Below, in pieces: positions 29,549 to 38,185 of a stretch of DNA of 64,000 bases (positions are counted from its first letter, which is position 1; every line of letters begins with the position of its first letter). Below the pieces are notes generated by a model. That model ran no database searches, was not told the origin of the DNA, and saw only the letters and a program-made list of their open reading frames with translations. Origin of the DNA: an uncultured Campylobacter sp. (GTDB lineage Bacteria; Campylobacterota; Campylobacteria; Campylobacterales; Campylobacteraceae); NCBI RefSeq assembly GCF_947255105.1, contig NZ_CAMYFP010000001.1:235346-299345 (forward strand), in the 5' to 3' direction. The translations under genes were made by a program, and so were the position numbers.

Positions 29549-30531
29549 TGATTGACTTTAACGCCAACCCTCTTTTTCTAGCCCCTCTTGCAGGATATTC
29601 TGATATTGCTTTAAGAGGTGTTGTGAAAAAGTTTTGTTGCGATGTAACAACTAGCGAAATGATAAGTGCAAATGCTCTTGCTCTTGGCAACAAAAAAACC
29701 TTAAAAATGCTAGAGAAAAATAGTAGCGAAACCCCTTATATCGTCCAGATTATGGGCGGGGATGAAGAGATGATTAAAAGGGCAGTTTTGCTTCTAAATG
29801 AGATTGATGGTATCGATGGTATTGATCTAAATTGCGGCTGTCCCGTGCCAAAGGTAGTTAAACAGGGCGCTGGTTCAGCACTCCTTCTAAACTATGACAA
29901 GTTAAAAAAAGTGGTAGAAACCATCAAAAGATACTCCAACAAAAGATATACAAGCGTAAAAGTTAGGCTAGGTTTTGACAAAAAAGAGCCAGATAAAATC
30001 ATAGAAGCGCTCAATGAGTTTGAGCTAAGTTACATCTGTATGCATGCACGTACAAGAAGTGGCGGATATAGCTCTAAAGTGGATTATGAGTGCATAAAAA
30101 TAGCAAAAGAGCTTTGCAAGACAAAACTCATAGCAAATGGCGACATAGACAAAAGTAATGCCGCTTATGTCAAAGAGTACACAAAAGCCGATGGACTTAT
30201 GATTGGGCGGGCATCTATTGGTCAACCGTGGATTTTCTATGAGATAAAAAATGGTAAAAATGTTAGCAAAGAGCTAAAAAATAAAATCATCTTATATCAC
30301 TATGATGAGATGTTAAAATACTATGGCAAAAGCGCCGTTGCTATCTTTAGAAAACACCTACATCGCTACTCCAAAGGGCTTGAGGGCGCTGCTTTGTTTA
30401 GAGATGAGATAAACAAAATCCAAGATGAAAAGAGTTTGAGAGAGGCAATTAACTCCTTTTTTAGCAGTGCAAATTTAGCCACTCAAGCTCTCAATGAGCC
30501 ACCTGCTTCTGAAATTAAGACTTTAACCTAA
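29548..30531 (+). CDS. dusB: tRNA-dihydrouridine synthase (DusB-like)
   Basis: An FMN-dependent TIM-barrel enzyme reducing uridines in the tRNA D-loop. LAPLAGYSD starts the barrel; the catalytic cysteine is C98 in DLNCGCPVPKVVKQGAGSALL, and MHARTRSGGY and MIGRASIGQPWIF follow. The final ~14 codons (30490-30531) are nearly the same DNA as a repeat unit ending near 30996, so the C-terminus has probably been replaced by repeat sequence. The catalytic part is intact. Confidence 0.9.
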   Translation: MIDFNANPLFLAPLAGYSDIALRGVVKKFCCDVTTSEMISANALALGNKKTLKMLEKNSSETPYIVQIMGGDEEMIKRAVLLLNEIDGIDGIDLNCGCPVPKVVKQGAGSALLLNYDKLKKVVETIKRYSNKRYTSVKVRLGFDKKEPDKIIEALNEFELSYICMHARTRSGGYSSKVDYECIKIAKELCKTKLIANGDIDKSNAAYVKEYTKADGLMIGRASIGQPWIFYEIKNGKNVSKELKNKIILYHYDEMLKYYGKSAVAIFRKHLHRYSKGLEGAALFRDEINKIQDEKSLREAINSFFSSANLATQALNEPPASEIKTLT

Positions 30532-30996
30532 CTGCTCAAATTTAGCTCTTTATAAGCATTTAAATTTCAACCGAACTATTTTTAATTGAAATTTAAATTA
30601 TGAATCGGACATTTAACTCTCAATGAGTCACTTATGAAATTTAAGACTTTGAATTAGATATTTAAATTTCTAATTGAAATTTAGACTATGAATTAGTTAC
30701 TCAAATTTAGCTTTTTAAATTTCAAATGAGCCACTTGTTTCTGAAATTTAAAACCTTAAACTAATCACCCAAATTTCAGATGAGTTATTTTTTACTTGAA
30801 ATTTAAATTCTCAATGAGTCACTTATGAAATTTAAGACTTTGAATTAGACATTTAAATTTCAAATTTAAGACTTTAAATTAGCTCTTTAAACTCTCAATG
30901 AGCTATTCTTTAATTGAAATTTAAGAATTAAAACTAGCCACTCAAACTCTCAATGAGCCACTCACTTCTGAAATTTAAGACCTTAAACTACTGCTT
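30490..30996. repeat. Imperfect repeat array between dusB and bamA
   Basis: About seven degraded copies of a unit with a core like CTCTCAATGAG(C/T)CACTT.TGAAATTTAAGACTTTGAATTAG. Cores lie near 30493, 30620, 30734, 30788, 30813, 30894 and 30950, separated by AAATTT-rich spacers of varying length. The first copy lies within the dusB coding end. A further isolated ACTCTCAATGA occurs near 62656. The 475-base gap from 30532 to 31006 contains no ORF; both flanking genes point into it. Confidence 0.75.
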
Positions 30997-31006
30997 TTAG
31001 GGCCCA

Positions 31007-33256
31007 TTAAAAGGTCTGTCCTATAGTAAATTCAAATCTATTAATATCATCATACTCTTTATAATTAAGCGGTTTAGACCAGTAGAACTTTAGCATTCCA
31101 ACAGGAGTTATCCATTCTATGCCAGCTCCAAGGCTAGATCTTTTCTCTTCTGTGAATGACTTCTCGCCTATCATTCCATAGTCGTAGTAGGCTATTCCTC
31201 TTAATTTTATCCTATCTATTATAGGAATGCTAAGTTCAAAAGAGTTGTTGAAGCTCTGTTTGCCACCAACATCTACATATTTACAACCTGCACGTCCTAG
31301 GCAGTAGAGTTTTTTTGGTACGCTTCTGCCCTCATATCCTCTAATTGTGTCAAGTCCACCCAAAAAGAGCTTTTCGTTTGTAGGAAGTTTGCTACTATCT
31401 TCGTTGAAAATATAGCCAAAATCAGCTCTATATCTAAAGATAAAATCCCAATCTATATACTCTCTCAAGCCAAAAAACCACTTAAAGCCAAGATCTGCTT
31501 GTGAGTATTGTATGCTTCCCCCAAGCCCATTGTAGGTAAAGGAGCCATCTACTATCATTCCACTACGCGGCATTAGATAGTCATCTGTAGTGTTATAGAC
31601 TATTCGTGGTACTATGGAGTGTTTGGTGTTTTTGCCATTTCTATATCCTGCTGCCTTATAAAACGCATCAACGCCCTTTACATCGGACTTTTCATAAAGA
31701 TAGCTAATATAGCCGTTAGTAACTCTTCCAAGTTTTCGCCCAACTGTCACTCGCCCACCATAAGAGTTGACCTCATAATCCCTCCAGTCATATTTTTGAG
31801 CATAAACTCTTCCGCTTAGACTATATTCTGAGTCAAATACTCTAGGATTTGTAAGACCAATACTTCCATTTAGCCTCTGTTTGCTTCTATCGACTGTAAG
31901 ATCGCCTATCATTCCACTACCAAAAATATTTCTCTCACTAACTCCAGCACTTATCAAAAATCCATCCGAACTGCCATATCCTATACCGCCAGTTATACTT
32001 CCAGTTGGCGCCTCTTTGATCCTTGCTATGAGATCCATCTGTGTGTTTGAGACCGGCTTTTCCTCCACCTCAACATCTTCAAAATAGCCAGTTCTTTTTA
32101 GTGCATTTATGGAGTCTGTGAGGTTTGTTTTGTTATAAAGCTCGCCCTCTGTTAGGTAAAACTCTCTTCTTACAACTCTATCTTTGGTTTTTTCATTGCC
32201 AATTACAGTGATATCTCTTATATAGATTTTCTCTCCAGGTTCTACTTCATAGAGTATCTCTACTCTGTTTTTACCAGCAACAGGGCTGATGTGTGGAGTG
32301 ATTTGTGCATAAGCATAGCCTTTATCAGCCACAATAAAACTAAGTGTATTGATATCTTGTCTTAAGCGCTGTATGTTTGCCCAATTGCCCTTTTTTAGTC
32401 TAAATTTGGAGATGATTTTCTTTTTGTCTAGCTCCAAAAAGGCAGGCGCTTTTATATCGATACTCTCTACTTTGTATCTAGCGCCCTCATCTATGTAGTA
32501 GGTAAGTTCTGCTGTATAGTTATCTCTATAGACATTTAGGTATGGAGTTGAGACATTTACATCAAGATAGCCCTTTTTTCTATACTCCTCTTTGATAGCT
32601 TCAATATCTTTTGCAAGTTCAAATGGCTTTAGTTTTCCATCGTGAAAGCCTATCATCCAGCCAAATAACTCTCTTTGTTTGTTTGCTAAATTTGACTCAA
32701 GTCTGCTAAAAGAAAAGACCTTTCTTCCTAAGAAATTTAACTTTTTGATAAGGACATTTTCGCCTCTATTGACAATTACATTTACTCTTATGGAGCTATT
32801 TTTATCATCTAGGGCTGTTGTTTTAAACTCAGAAGTTGTGTCAAAGTAGCTTTTTTGTTGATAGTAGTTTTTGATACTATCTCTTGCCAAAGAGACAGCA
32901 AAATCATCATAAAATTGACCTTGGTTGATACCTACTATCTTTTCCATATGATCTCTATCATTTGAGGCAACACCGTCAATATCAAGCTTTGCAATAATTG
33001 GTTTTTCGCTTAGATGGATAGTTAAGTGCCCACTGTTTTCTTCAACATAGGCGTTATTAAAGTAACCTTGTGCAAAGAGCTTTAAGATGGCTCTATTAAT
33101 TCTTTCGTCGTCTATCTCATCGCCAACCTTTAAATTTGCTATCTCCATAGCACTAAGTGGCGATAGTTGGTTTAGACCTGTAAAATTTATTGATTTGATC
33201 TTTGTTGCAAAAAGCATTGAAGAAAGTATTGTTAAAAATAGAAATAATCTACCCAT
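31007..33256 (-). CDS. bamA: Outer-membrane protein assembly factor BamA
   Basis: The essential Omp85 insertase. A 749-residue precursor: signal peptide (~1-17), five POTRA domains to about residue 400 (repeated GxFxxVxVE patterns such as KRTGYFEDVEVEEKP), and a 16-strand barrel. The conserved loop-6 VRGF-type motif appears as TIRGYEGRSVP and the protein ends in phenylalanine (GQTF), the outer-membrane signature. Start ATG follows AGGTAAGGGA. It is divergent from tyrA. Confidence 0.93.
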   Translation of the reverse strand: MGRLFLFLTILSSMLFATKIKSINFTGLNQLSPLSAMEIANLKVGDEIDDERINRAILKLFAQGYFNNAYVEENSGHLTIHLSEKPIIAKLDIDGVASNDRDHMEKIVGINQGQFYDDFAVSLARDSIKNYYQQKSYFDTTSEFKTTALDDKNSSIRVNVIVNRGENVLIKKLNFLGRKVFSFSRLESNLANKQRELFGWMIGFHDGKLKPFELAKDIEAIKEEYRKKGYLDVNVSTPYLNVYRDNYTAELTYYIDEGARYKVESIDIKAPAFLELDKKKIISKFRLKKGNWANIQRLRQDINTLSFIVADKGYAYAQITPHISPVAGKNRVEILYEVEPGEKIYIRDITVIGNEKTKDRVVRREFYLTEGELYNKTNLTDSINALKRTGYFEDVEVEEKPVSNTQMDLIARIKEAPTGSITGGIGYGSSDGFLISAGVSERNIFGSGMIGDLTVDRSKQRLNGSIGLTNPRVFDSEYSLSGRVYAQKYDWRDYEVNSYGGRVTVGRKLGRVTNGYISYLYEKSDVKGVDAFYKAAGYRNGKNTKHSIVPRIVYNTTDDYLMPRSGMIVDGSFTYNGLGGSIQYSQADLGFKWFFGLREYIDWDFIFRYRADFGYIFNEDSSKLPTNEKLFLGGLDTIRGYEGRSVPKKLYCLGRAGCKYVDVGGKQSFNNSFELSIPIIDRIKLRGIAYYDYGMIGEKSFTEEKRSSLGAGIEWITPVGMLKFYWSKPLNYKEYDDINRFEFTIGQTF

Positions 33257-33284
33257 TCCCTTACCTAAAATAAAAATAATTGTC

Positions 33285-33290
33285 TATAAT
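33285..33290 (+). promoter_or_regulatory. -10 box for tyrA
   Basis: TATAAT in the 83-base bamA-tyrA divergent gap, 49 bases before the tyrA ATG. No -35 is visible. Confidence 0.5.
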
Positions 33291-33339
33291 ATCATAAAAA
33301 ATTAACAAATTATAAAAATTACAAAGGTTAAAAGAGAAA

Positions 33340-34167
33340 ATGAAGATAGCAATTATTGGTCTTGGATTGATTGGTGGCTCACTTGGACTTTCACTAAAAA
33401 GCATGAAGTTGGTAGATAATATAGTTGGCTATGATATAAGCAAACAAAACGAAGAGTTGGCTCTCTCGCTTGGGCTTGTTGAAGAGATTGTCACTTTCCA
33501 AGAGGCAAAAAAGTGCGACATTATCTTTTTGGCAATTCCTGTTGATGCTATCATAGAGACACTACAAAAACTAACCGATATCGACAAAAACAGCACTATC
33601 ATAGATCTTGGAAGCACAAAAGAGGAGATATTAAAAAGTTGCCCAGCTTGTATTAGACCAAATTTAGTAGCAGCACACCCAATGGCAGGAACTGAAAACT
33701 CAGGTCCTAAAGCTGCCTTTAAAGAGCTACTTAAAAACGCCGTAGTTGTTATCTGCGAAGATGAAAAAACTGATAAATATCATCTAAAAAGAGCTATTGA
33801 AATCTTTTCAAATGCGGGCATGAAGATAGTCTTTATGAATGCACAAAATCACGATCATCACGCAGCTTTCATCTCCCACCTTCCACACGTTATTAGCTTT
33901 TCTTTGGTAAATAGTGTCCTAAAAGAGGAAGATACCAAAAACATCATAAATTTAGCCGGAGGAAGCTTTTCTGATATGAGTAGAATTTCCAAATCATCTC
34001 CTGTTATGTGGAGTGAGATTTTTAAACAAAACAGACAAAATGTTTTAAGCTCTATTGCAATTTTTAAAAATGAGCTAGAGTTTTGCGAAAAGCTCATAAA
34101 AGAGGAGAGGTGGCAAGAGCTTAATGATTGGATTGTAGAGGCTAGAAAGATACGTGAGATTCTTTGA
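33340..34167 (+). CDS. tyrA: Prephenate dehydrogenase
   Basis: Oxidatively decarboxylates prephenate in tyrosine synthesis. The NAD-binding GLGLIGGSLGLSLK is at the N-terminus; AHPMAGTENSGPKAA and the substrate-binding HDHHAAFISHLPHVI follow. At 275 residues it is mono-functional, with neither a chorismate mutase nor an ACT domain. Confidence 0.92.
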   Translation: MKIAIIGLGLIGGSLGLSLKSMKLVDNIVGYDISKQNEELALSLGLVEEIVTFQEAKKCDIIFLAIPVDAIIETLQKLTDIDKNSTIIDLGSTKEEILKSCPACIRPNLVAAHPMAGTENSGPKAAFKELLKNAVVVICEDEKTDKYHLKRAIEIFSNAGMKIVFMNAQNHDHHAAFISHLPHVISFSLVNSVLKEEDTKNIINLAGGSFSDMSRISKSSPVMWSEIFKQNRQNVLSSIAIFKNELEFCEKLIKEERWQELNDWIVEARKIREIL

Positions 34168-34193
34168 TTTATAGCCTGTTTATTAAGAGTGCC

Positions 34194-34199
34194 TATAAT
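34194..34199 (+). promoter_or_regulatory. -10 box for the M23 peptidase gene
   Basis: TATAAT 27 bases before the ATG in the 58-base gap after tyrA. Confidence 0.5.
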
Positions 34200-34225
34200 C
34201 TAAAAAATTACAAAAAAGAGGGAAT

Positions 34226-35605
34226 ATGAGAAGAGATGAGAGATCTGGTTTGAAAATTTTTGCTGTTTTGGCTCTACTTGGTGCTATTTGCGTTGGCATT
34301 TTCTATCTTTATAACTCGCCTTATTTAGAGCAAAATCCACCAAAAATAGGGCTTGAAGAGCAGGTTTATTGGAATTTACAAGATCCATTTGAAGTTGAGA
34401 TAAGCGATGATAGCGGTATAAAAGAGATTGCTATCTACTTAGAAACAGAGGGCAAAAAAGAGCTGCTTTCACAGATACGACCTACAACTTCTACAACTCA
34501 TCAAATTCTAAAGATAGCTCTACCAAAAAGTATGATTTTAAACAAAAATTTAGACTACAAAATAACCTTTGAGGTAAGAGATATTAGTTTTTGGAACTTT
34601 TTTATGGGCAATAAAACAAAGGATTCTTTTAAGATAGTTATAGATGATGAAAGACCAAAGATACAGTTTCTTACCAACTCATACTCCATCAAAAGAGGCG
34701 GCTCGGCAGCTGTTGTCTTTAGTGTTAGTGATGAGCATTTAAAAGAGCTTTATATACAGACAGATAGCGGCGATAAATTTGAAGTAAAACCATTTGTAAA
34801 AGAGGGATATTATGCTGCCATAGTTGCATGGCCAGCCAACAAAAATAGCTACGCAGCCTATGTAGTTGCCAAAGACAAGGCACTCAATGAGTCAAAAAGA
34901 CGGATAAGATACTATGTAGATAATAGAAAGTTTAAAGACTCAACTATAGCTTTGAATGACCGCTTCATAAATGGCAAGATAAGCGACTTGGTTGAAATTT
35001 ATGCAAAAGAGCCATCTTCGTTAGTTGGAACAGAGCGCTTTAAATTTGTAAATGAGACTTTAAGAGCTAAAAACGAAGAGCTTATAAGAGAAAAAAGTGG
35101 CTTTATAAAAGAGAGTTCTTTAGATCCAAATTTCAAACTCTCGCCATTTATGCCTTTGAGAGGTTCGCGCGTAGTGGCTGGTTTTGGTGATCATCGTTAC
35201 TACACATATAACAAAAAACCAGTAAGCGAGTCTTGGCATCTAGGGCTTGATGTTGCAAGTTTTGTAAATGCAGATATTGCCATAAGTAACGACGGCGAAG
35301 TGCTATTTGTAGGAGATAATGGCATCTATGGAAATACCATTTTAGTCTATCATGGCTTTGGTATATCAAGTCTATATGCACACTGTAGCGCCATTGGAGT
35401 AAGCAGTGGAGATAATGTTAAAGATGGCGATATTATTGGCAAGACAGGCAACAGCGGACTTGCTTTTGGAGATCATCTACACTTTGGAGTTATTGTGCAA
35501 GGTTATGAGGTAAATCCTTTTGAGTGGATGGATAAAAAATGGATGGAAGAGAACATCTATAAGGTCTTTAAAAGAGGCAAAGAGATTATTGATGTAACAA
35601 AATAA
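34226..35605 (+). CDS. M23 family zinc metallopeptidase, membrane-anchored
   Basis: A 459-residue protein anchored by one N-terminal membrane helix (~11-28), with an Ig-like or linker region to ~310 and a LytM/M23 endopeptidase domain. Zinc ligands are H338 and D342 in WHLGLDVA and the H417-L-H419 motif in GDHLHFGV. All the catalytic residues are present, so it probably cleaves peptidoglycan cross-links and may affect cell shape, as M23 proteins do in Campylobacter and Helicobacter. It lies between tyrA and lpxC as in C. jejuni. Confidence 0.88.
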   Translation: MRRDERSGLKIFAVLALLGAICVGIFYLYNSPYLEQNPPKIGLEEQVYWNLQDPFEVEISDDSGIKEIAIYLETEGKKELLSQIRPTTSTTHQILKIALPKSMILNKNLDYKITFEVRDISFWNFFMGNKTKDSFKIVIDDERPKIQFLTNSYSIKRGGSAAVVFSVSDEHLKELYIQTDSGDKFEVKPFVKEGYYAAIVAWPANKNSYAAYVVAKDKALNESKRRIRYYVDNRKFKDSTIALNDRFINGKISDLVEIYAKEPSSLVGTERFKFVNETLRAKNEELIREKSGFIKESSLDPNFKLSPFMPLRGSRVVAGFGDHRYYTYNKKPVSESWHLGLDVASFVNADIAISNDGEVLFVGDNGIYGNTILVYHGFGISSLYAHCSAIGVSSGDNVKDGDIIGKTGNSGLAFGDHLHFGVIVQGYEVNPFEWMDKKWMEENIYKVFKRGKEIIDVTK

Positions 35606-35670
35606 TTTTTATCTACTATAAAGTTATAAAGAGATAAAATTACAAACTTAAAAGCTTTAAGGAAATAGTT

Positions 35671-36561
35671 TTGAATCAAACCACAATAGCAAAATCAGTT
35701 CAAGGAGTTGGCATAGGTCTTCACAAAGGCGAGCCTATAAATTTGACTTTAGAGCCACTTGATGCTGACCTTGGAATAGTTTTTTATAGAAAAGATCTAG
35801 ATTTAACTATCAAAGCCGACACAAATAGCGTCATAAACACTCAGATGGCAACAGTTATTGGCGATACAAATGGCAATTACATATCTACAATAGAACATCT
35901 CTTAAGCGCCATTAGTAGTTATGGTATCGACAATATCCGCATAGTTTTAGACGCCAATGAAGTTCCTGTTATGGACGGAAGTGCCATTGGATTTTGTATG
36001 ATGCTTGATGAGGCGGGTATTAATTTTCTTGATGCAACTAAAAAAGCCATAGTTATAAAAAACAGAGTTGAGGTAAGAGAGGGCAATAAATTTGCAAGAG
36101 TTGAGCCTAGCAATAACCCCAAATTTAACTTCACGATAGAGTTTGATAACCCCATTATTGGCAGACAGAGCTACAACTTTGAGTTTGGCAAACAAAACTA
36201 CCTCAAAGAGATAGCAAGAGCTAGAACTTTTGGATTTTTGAAAGATGTTCAGATGTTAAGAGCAAAAAACTTAGCTCTTGGCGGAAGCTTGGAAAATGCA
36301 GTTATCCTTGATGATAGCAAGATTTTAAATCCCGAAGGGCTAAGATTTGAGAATGAATTTGTTAGACATAAAATTTTAGATGCTATTGGGGATTTGGCAC
36401 TTATGGGTGCGCCGCTACTTTGCAACTACACCTCATTTGCTGGAAGTCATCATCTAAACCATCTCCTAACAAAGGCGATTTTAAGCGATTCTAAAAATTA
36501 TGAGATTGTAAAACTTGATAGCAAAGAGATAGCAAGAGAGTTTGCTAAAGTTTTTGCATAA
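35671..36561 (+). CDS. lpxC: UDP-3-O-acyl-N-acetylglucosamine deacetylase
   Basis: The committed zinc enzyme of lipid A synthesis. The ligands are H76 (TIEHLLSAI), H233 and D237 (RHKILDAIGDLAL), with SAIGFCMML and the HHLNHLLTKAI end. It starts at TTG after AAGGA and is 296 residues, full length. The tsaB-like gene begins near its stop. Confidence 0.94.
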   Translation: MNQTTIAKSVQGVGIGLHKGEPINLTLEPLDADLGIVFYRKDLDLTIKADTNSVINTQMATVIGDTNGNYISTIEHLLSAISSYGIDNIRIVLDANEVPVMDGSAIGFCMMLDEAGINFLDATKKAIVIKNRVEVREGNKFARVEPSNNPKFNFTIEFDNPIIGRQSYNFEFGKQNYLKEIARARTFGFLKDVQMLRAKNLALGGSLENAVILDDSKILNPEGLRFENEFVRHKILDAIGDLALMGAPLLCNYTSFAGSHHLNHLLTKAILSDSKNYEIVKLDSKEIAREFAKVFA

Positions 36562-37018
36562 AGAGGCTGCCATTAAAACAGTTAAACTACTCTTCATACC
36601 TCAGTCAAAGCCCATATTAGTAGGCGTTTATGAGAACTCATCGCTTATTGAAGAGATAAAAGGTGATGATATTGCTAGCGACTTTATCCCAAAAACTCTA
36701 AAACTTCTTAGTGACAAATACAAAATTTCATCCATCATCTATGCAAATGGACCTGGCAGTTTTACAGGGATAAAGGTGGCCTATATCGCTCTTAGAGTCT
36801 TTGCTTTGGCAAGAGATATTGAGATGTTTGCAGTAAGTGGATTTGAGCTAAATTCGCACCAACCAATAAGGGCCAATAACAAATTTAGCTTTGTTCAAAA
36901 AGATGGTGAGATCATTTTGGCAAAAGCTACACCTGGAGTTTTTAAATTGCCTCCAAATTTATCAACTCTAAAACTAAATGATGATATACTACCAAATTAC
37001 ATTATTGATGCTGTTTAG
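36554..37018 (+). CDS. tsaB: TsaB-like protein (tRNA threonylcarbamoyladenosine system)
   Basis: A short TsaB-like protein of the ASKHA fold. The main motif is YANGPGSFTGIKVAYIALR, close to the GPGSFTGLRVG of TsaB, which supports TsaD in making t6A. It is only ~150 residues, much shorter than E. coli TsaB, and lacks the C-terminal half, as I recall for Campylobacter. No ATG is available. I use the TTG at 36554, which overlaps lpxC; ATT at 36572 has the better-spaced AAAGAGG site and TTG 36542 is also possible. Confidence 0.7.
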   Translation: MHKEAAIKTVKLLFIPQSKPILVGVYENSSLIEEIKGDDIASDFIPKTLKLLSDKYKISSIIYANGPGSFTGIKVAYIALRVFALARDIEMFAVSGFELNSHQPIRANNKFSFVQKDGEIILAKATPGVFKLPPNLSTLKLNDDILPNYIIDAV

Positions 37019-37026
37019 GAGAGAGA

Positions 37027-37914
37027 TTGAAGATAAAGATCCCCGCAACAAGTGCAAATTTAGGTCCTGGATTTGACTCTTTAGGAGTTGCTTTAAAACT
37101 ATATAATGAGGTAAATATAAAAAAACAGAAATTTACCTCTATCACAATAAAAGGCGAAAATATCCCACGCTATTTTTACTCAAAAAGAAACTATTTTATA
37201 AAGGTTTTTGACGAGACCTACAAGAAGCTAACAGGGACAAAAGAGAACTTTAAATTTGAGTTTATCAACAACATTCCATTTTCAAGAGGGCTAGGAAGTA
37301 GCTCGGCTGTTATTGTAGGCGCCATTGCCTCAGCTTATGAGATGGCAGGATTTTATCCCAAAAAAGAGACGATACTAAATGAGGCTTTAGTCTATGAAAG
37401 CCACCCAGACAACATTTCACCTGCTGTTTATGGAGGCTTTGTTACAAGTGTAGTTGAAAAAAATAGTGTAATCTCAAATAAAAGTTTTATAAAAGATGAT
37501 ATAAAAGCAGTCGTTGTCATACCAAATGTCACAATGCAGACCAAAAAGTCAAGAGCAGCGCTTTCAAAGCTTCACAAAACAAGCGATGTTGTCTCAAATT
37601 TAAGCGGAGCAGCGTTTATCACCTCTTGCTTTTTTAGCTATGACTATGAAAGACTTAAATTTGGATCCAAAGATAGGCTTCACGAAGAGATTAGGATGAA
37701 AAACCTACCTGAACTTTTTAAAGTAAGAGAGCTTGCCTACAAAAATGGTGCGCTTCTTAGCACACTTTCTGGAAGCGGCTCCTCTTTTTTAAATATTGTC
37801 TATAAAAACGATGCAAAATCGCTACAAAAGATACTTAGAGATAATTTTGGGGAATTTAGAGTTGAGATTTTTGACTTTGATAATGAAGGTTTTGATATAA
37901 TAGAGGCTAATTAA
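37027..37914 (+). CDS. thrB: Homoserine kinase
   Basis: A GHMP kinase phosphorylating homoserine for threonine synthesis. ATSANLGPGFDSLG starts the protein, the P-loop-like FSRGLGSSSAVIVG lies around residue 95, and STLSGSGSS is near the end. At 295 residues it is normal. TTG start after GGAGAG. Confidence 0.94.
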   Translation: MKIKIPATSANLGPGFDSLGVALKLYNEVNIKKQKFTSITIKGENIPRYFYSKRNYFIKVFDETYKKLTGTKENFKFEFINNIPFSRGLGSSSAVIVGAIASAYEMAGFYPKKETILNEALVYESHPDNISPAVYGGFVTSVVEKNSVISNKSFIKDDIKAVVVIPNVTMQTKKSRAALSKLHKTSDVVSNLSGAAFITSCFFSYDYERLKFGSKDRLHEEIRMKNLPELFKVRELAYKNGALLSTLSGSGSSFLNIVYKNDAKSLQKILRDNFGEFRVEIFDFDNEGFDIIEAN

Positions 37915-37930
37915 AAGAGAATTGGCATAG

Positions 37931-38185
37931 ATGAGTTATAAAAATAGTAAGATACCAAGTAGAATGTGTGTCATTTGTAAAAAAAGAGAGCCTCAAAAAG
38001 AGCTAAATAGATATCAAGCTACTAATGGCGCCATTACGAAAGAGATAAAAGATGGTAGAAGTTTTTACATCTGCAATCTCTGTCTTAACAATTTTGATGA
38101 AAAGAAATTTAGAAAAATATTGAGTAAATTTATATTTAAAGAAACTACCACTAAAGAACTAAAGGAGATGTTAATAGATGGCTAA
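37931..38185 (+). CDS. ylxR: YlxR family RNA-binding protein (DUF448)
   Basis: An 84-residue protein with the family's [11 protein letters not shown] at the N-terminus and a paired CNLC near residue 47. In many bacteria the gene sits between nusA and infB; here it overlaps the infB start. Probably binds RNA; its role is not well defined. Confidence 0.88.
   Translation: MSYKNSKIPSRMCVICKKREPQKELNRYQATNGAITKEIKDGRSFYICNLCLNNFDEKKFRKILSKFIFKETTTKELKEMLIDG

Noticed and set aside
30490..30996. Possible CRISPR array
   Set aside because: Repeat units are imperfect, unequally spaced, very AT-rich, partly coding (dusB end), and no cas genes are nearby.
34889..34899. CACTCAATGAG in the M23 peptidase gene as another repeat copy
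   Set aside because: Only the short core matches and it encodes an in-frame conserved-looking stretch (ALNES); probably chance.
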